Source of the DNA: Bacillota bacterium
GTDB lineage: Bacteria; Bacillota; Clostridia; Oscillospirales; Oscillospiraceae
Assembly (NCBI GenBank): GCA_023402075.1
Contig: JAEXCS010000036.1
Span: 1 to 59,372, forward strand
Reading direction: 5' to 3'
Length of the DNA: 59,372 nt
The position numbers and the translations under genes were made by a program. Under the pieces are notes generated by a model. The model did no database searches, had not been told where the DNA came from, and saw only the letters and a program-made list of their open reading frames with translations. The first letter of the stretch is position 1; each line of letters opens with the position of its first letter. Of the stretch, positions 59,326 to 59,372 are shown piece by piece.

Positions 59326-59372
59326 AATATTTTGCCTCCTTTGCTTGCCTAAAGGAGCGACACAAGAATGCG

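Overview
The window is a stretch of a GC-rich, anaerobic, probably endospore-forming Clostridia chromosome. It most resembles the butyrate-producing Oscillospiraceae group (Oscillibacter/Intestinimonas-like). The signs are: strong GGAGG ribosome sites, NfnAB and [FeFe]-hydrogenase electron metabolism, a thiolase/3-hydroxyacyl-CoA dehydrogenase/CoA-transferase cluster, TRAP transport, a sigma-54 activator, a selenium-transport cluster, and an RpoB with Pro in the GSSPLSQFMD segment. The placement is inference from gene content; no database search was possible. I recognised no rRNA, tRNA, CRISPR array or riboswitch.

Layout. 1-2.3 kb: nfnBA (minus strand). 2.4-3.7 kb: a Crp/Fnr regulator divergent from a CBS-domain protein. 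3.9-10.8 kb: housekeeping genes: an M56/BlaR1-like fragment, an ABC-F ATPase, an RluA pseudouridine synthase, rodA, and the tsaE-tsaB-upp operon. 11-13.8 kb: a selenium operon (yedE, a TusA-like gene, a DUF3343 gene) with a LysR regulator and a recognisable LysR box. 13.9-16.8 kb: two unknown small genes and an eight-LysM protein. 16.9-26.3 kb: a sigma-54-controlled operon (TRAP dctPQM, CoA transferase, thiolase, 3-hydroxyacyl-CoA dehydrogenase, GldA-like dehydrogenase) with its PAS-type activator. 26.4-29.1 kb: a MoxR-type AAA+ ATPase and VWA protein pair, divergent from a GltD-like flavoprotein and [FeFe] hydrogenase (29.4-33 kb). 33-34 kb: RidA and MIF-type tautomerase. 34.1-41.7 kb: rpoC and rpoB with their own promoter. 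42-47.6 kb: small membrane proteins, dsdA, a chemoreceptor, ychF.

From about 47.6 kb the sequence becomes accessory: an integrase remnant, a 1009-residue collagen-like protein without a proper start, an ABC-transporter fragment, then an AT-richer conjugative-element segment (51.1-59.4 kb) with three consecutive intact large serine recombinases, a DUF6870-type small protein and a DinG/XPD-like helicase. The element runs off the right edge.

The best integrated system is the 16.9-26.3 kb cluster. An exact TGGCAC-N5-TTGC promoter sits before dctP. Three copies of a TCTA-N6-TAGA dyad lie upstream of it, just after the activator gene. The gene set fits import of a short hydroxy-carboxylate, activation to a CoA ester, oxidation and thiolysis to acetyl-CoA. 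The second cluster worth attention is the two-subunit hydrogenase with the divergent AAA+/VWA pair.
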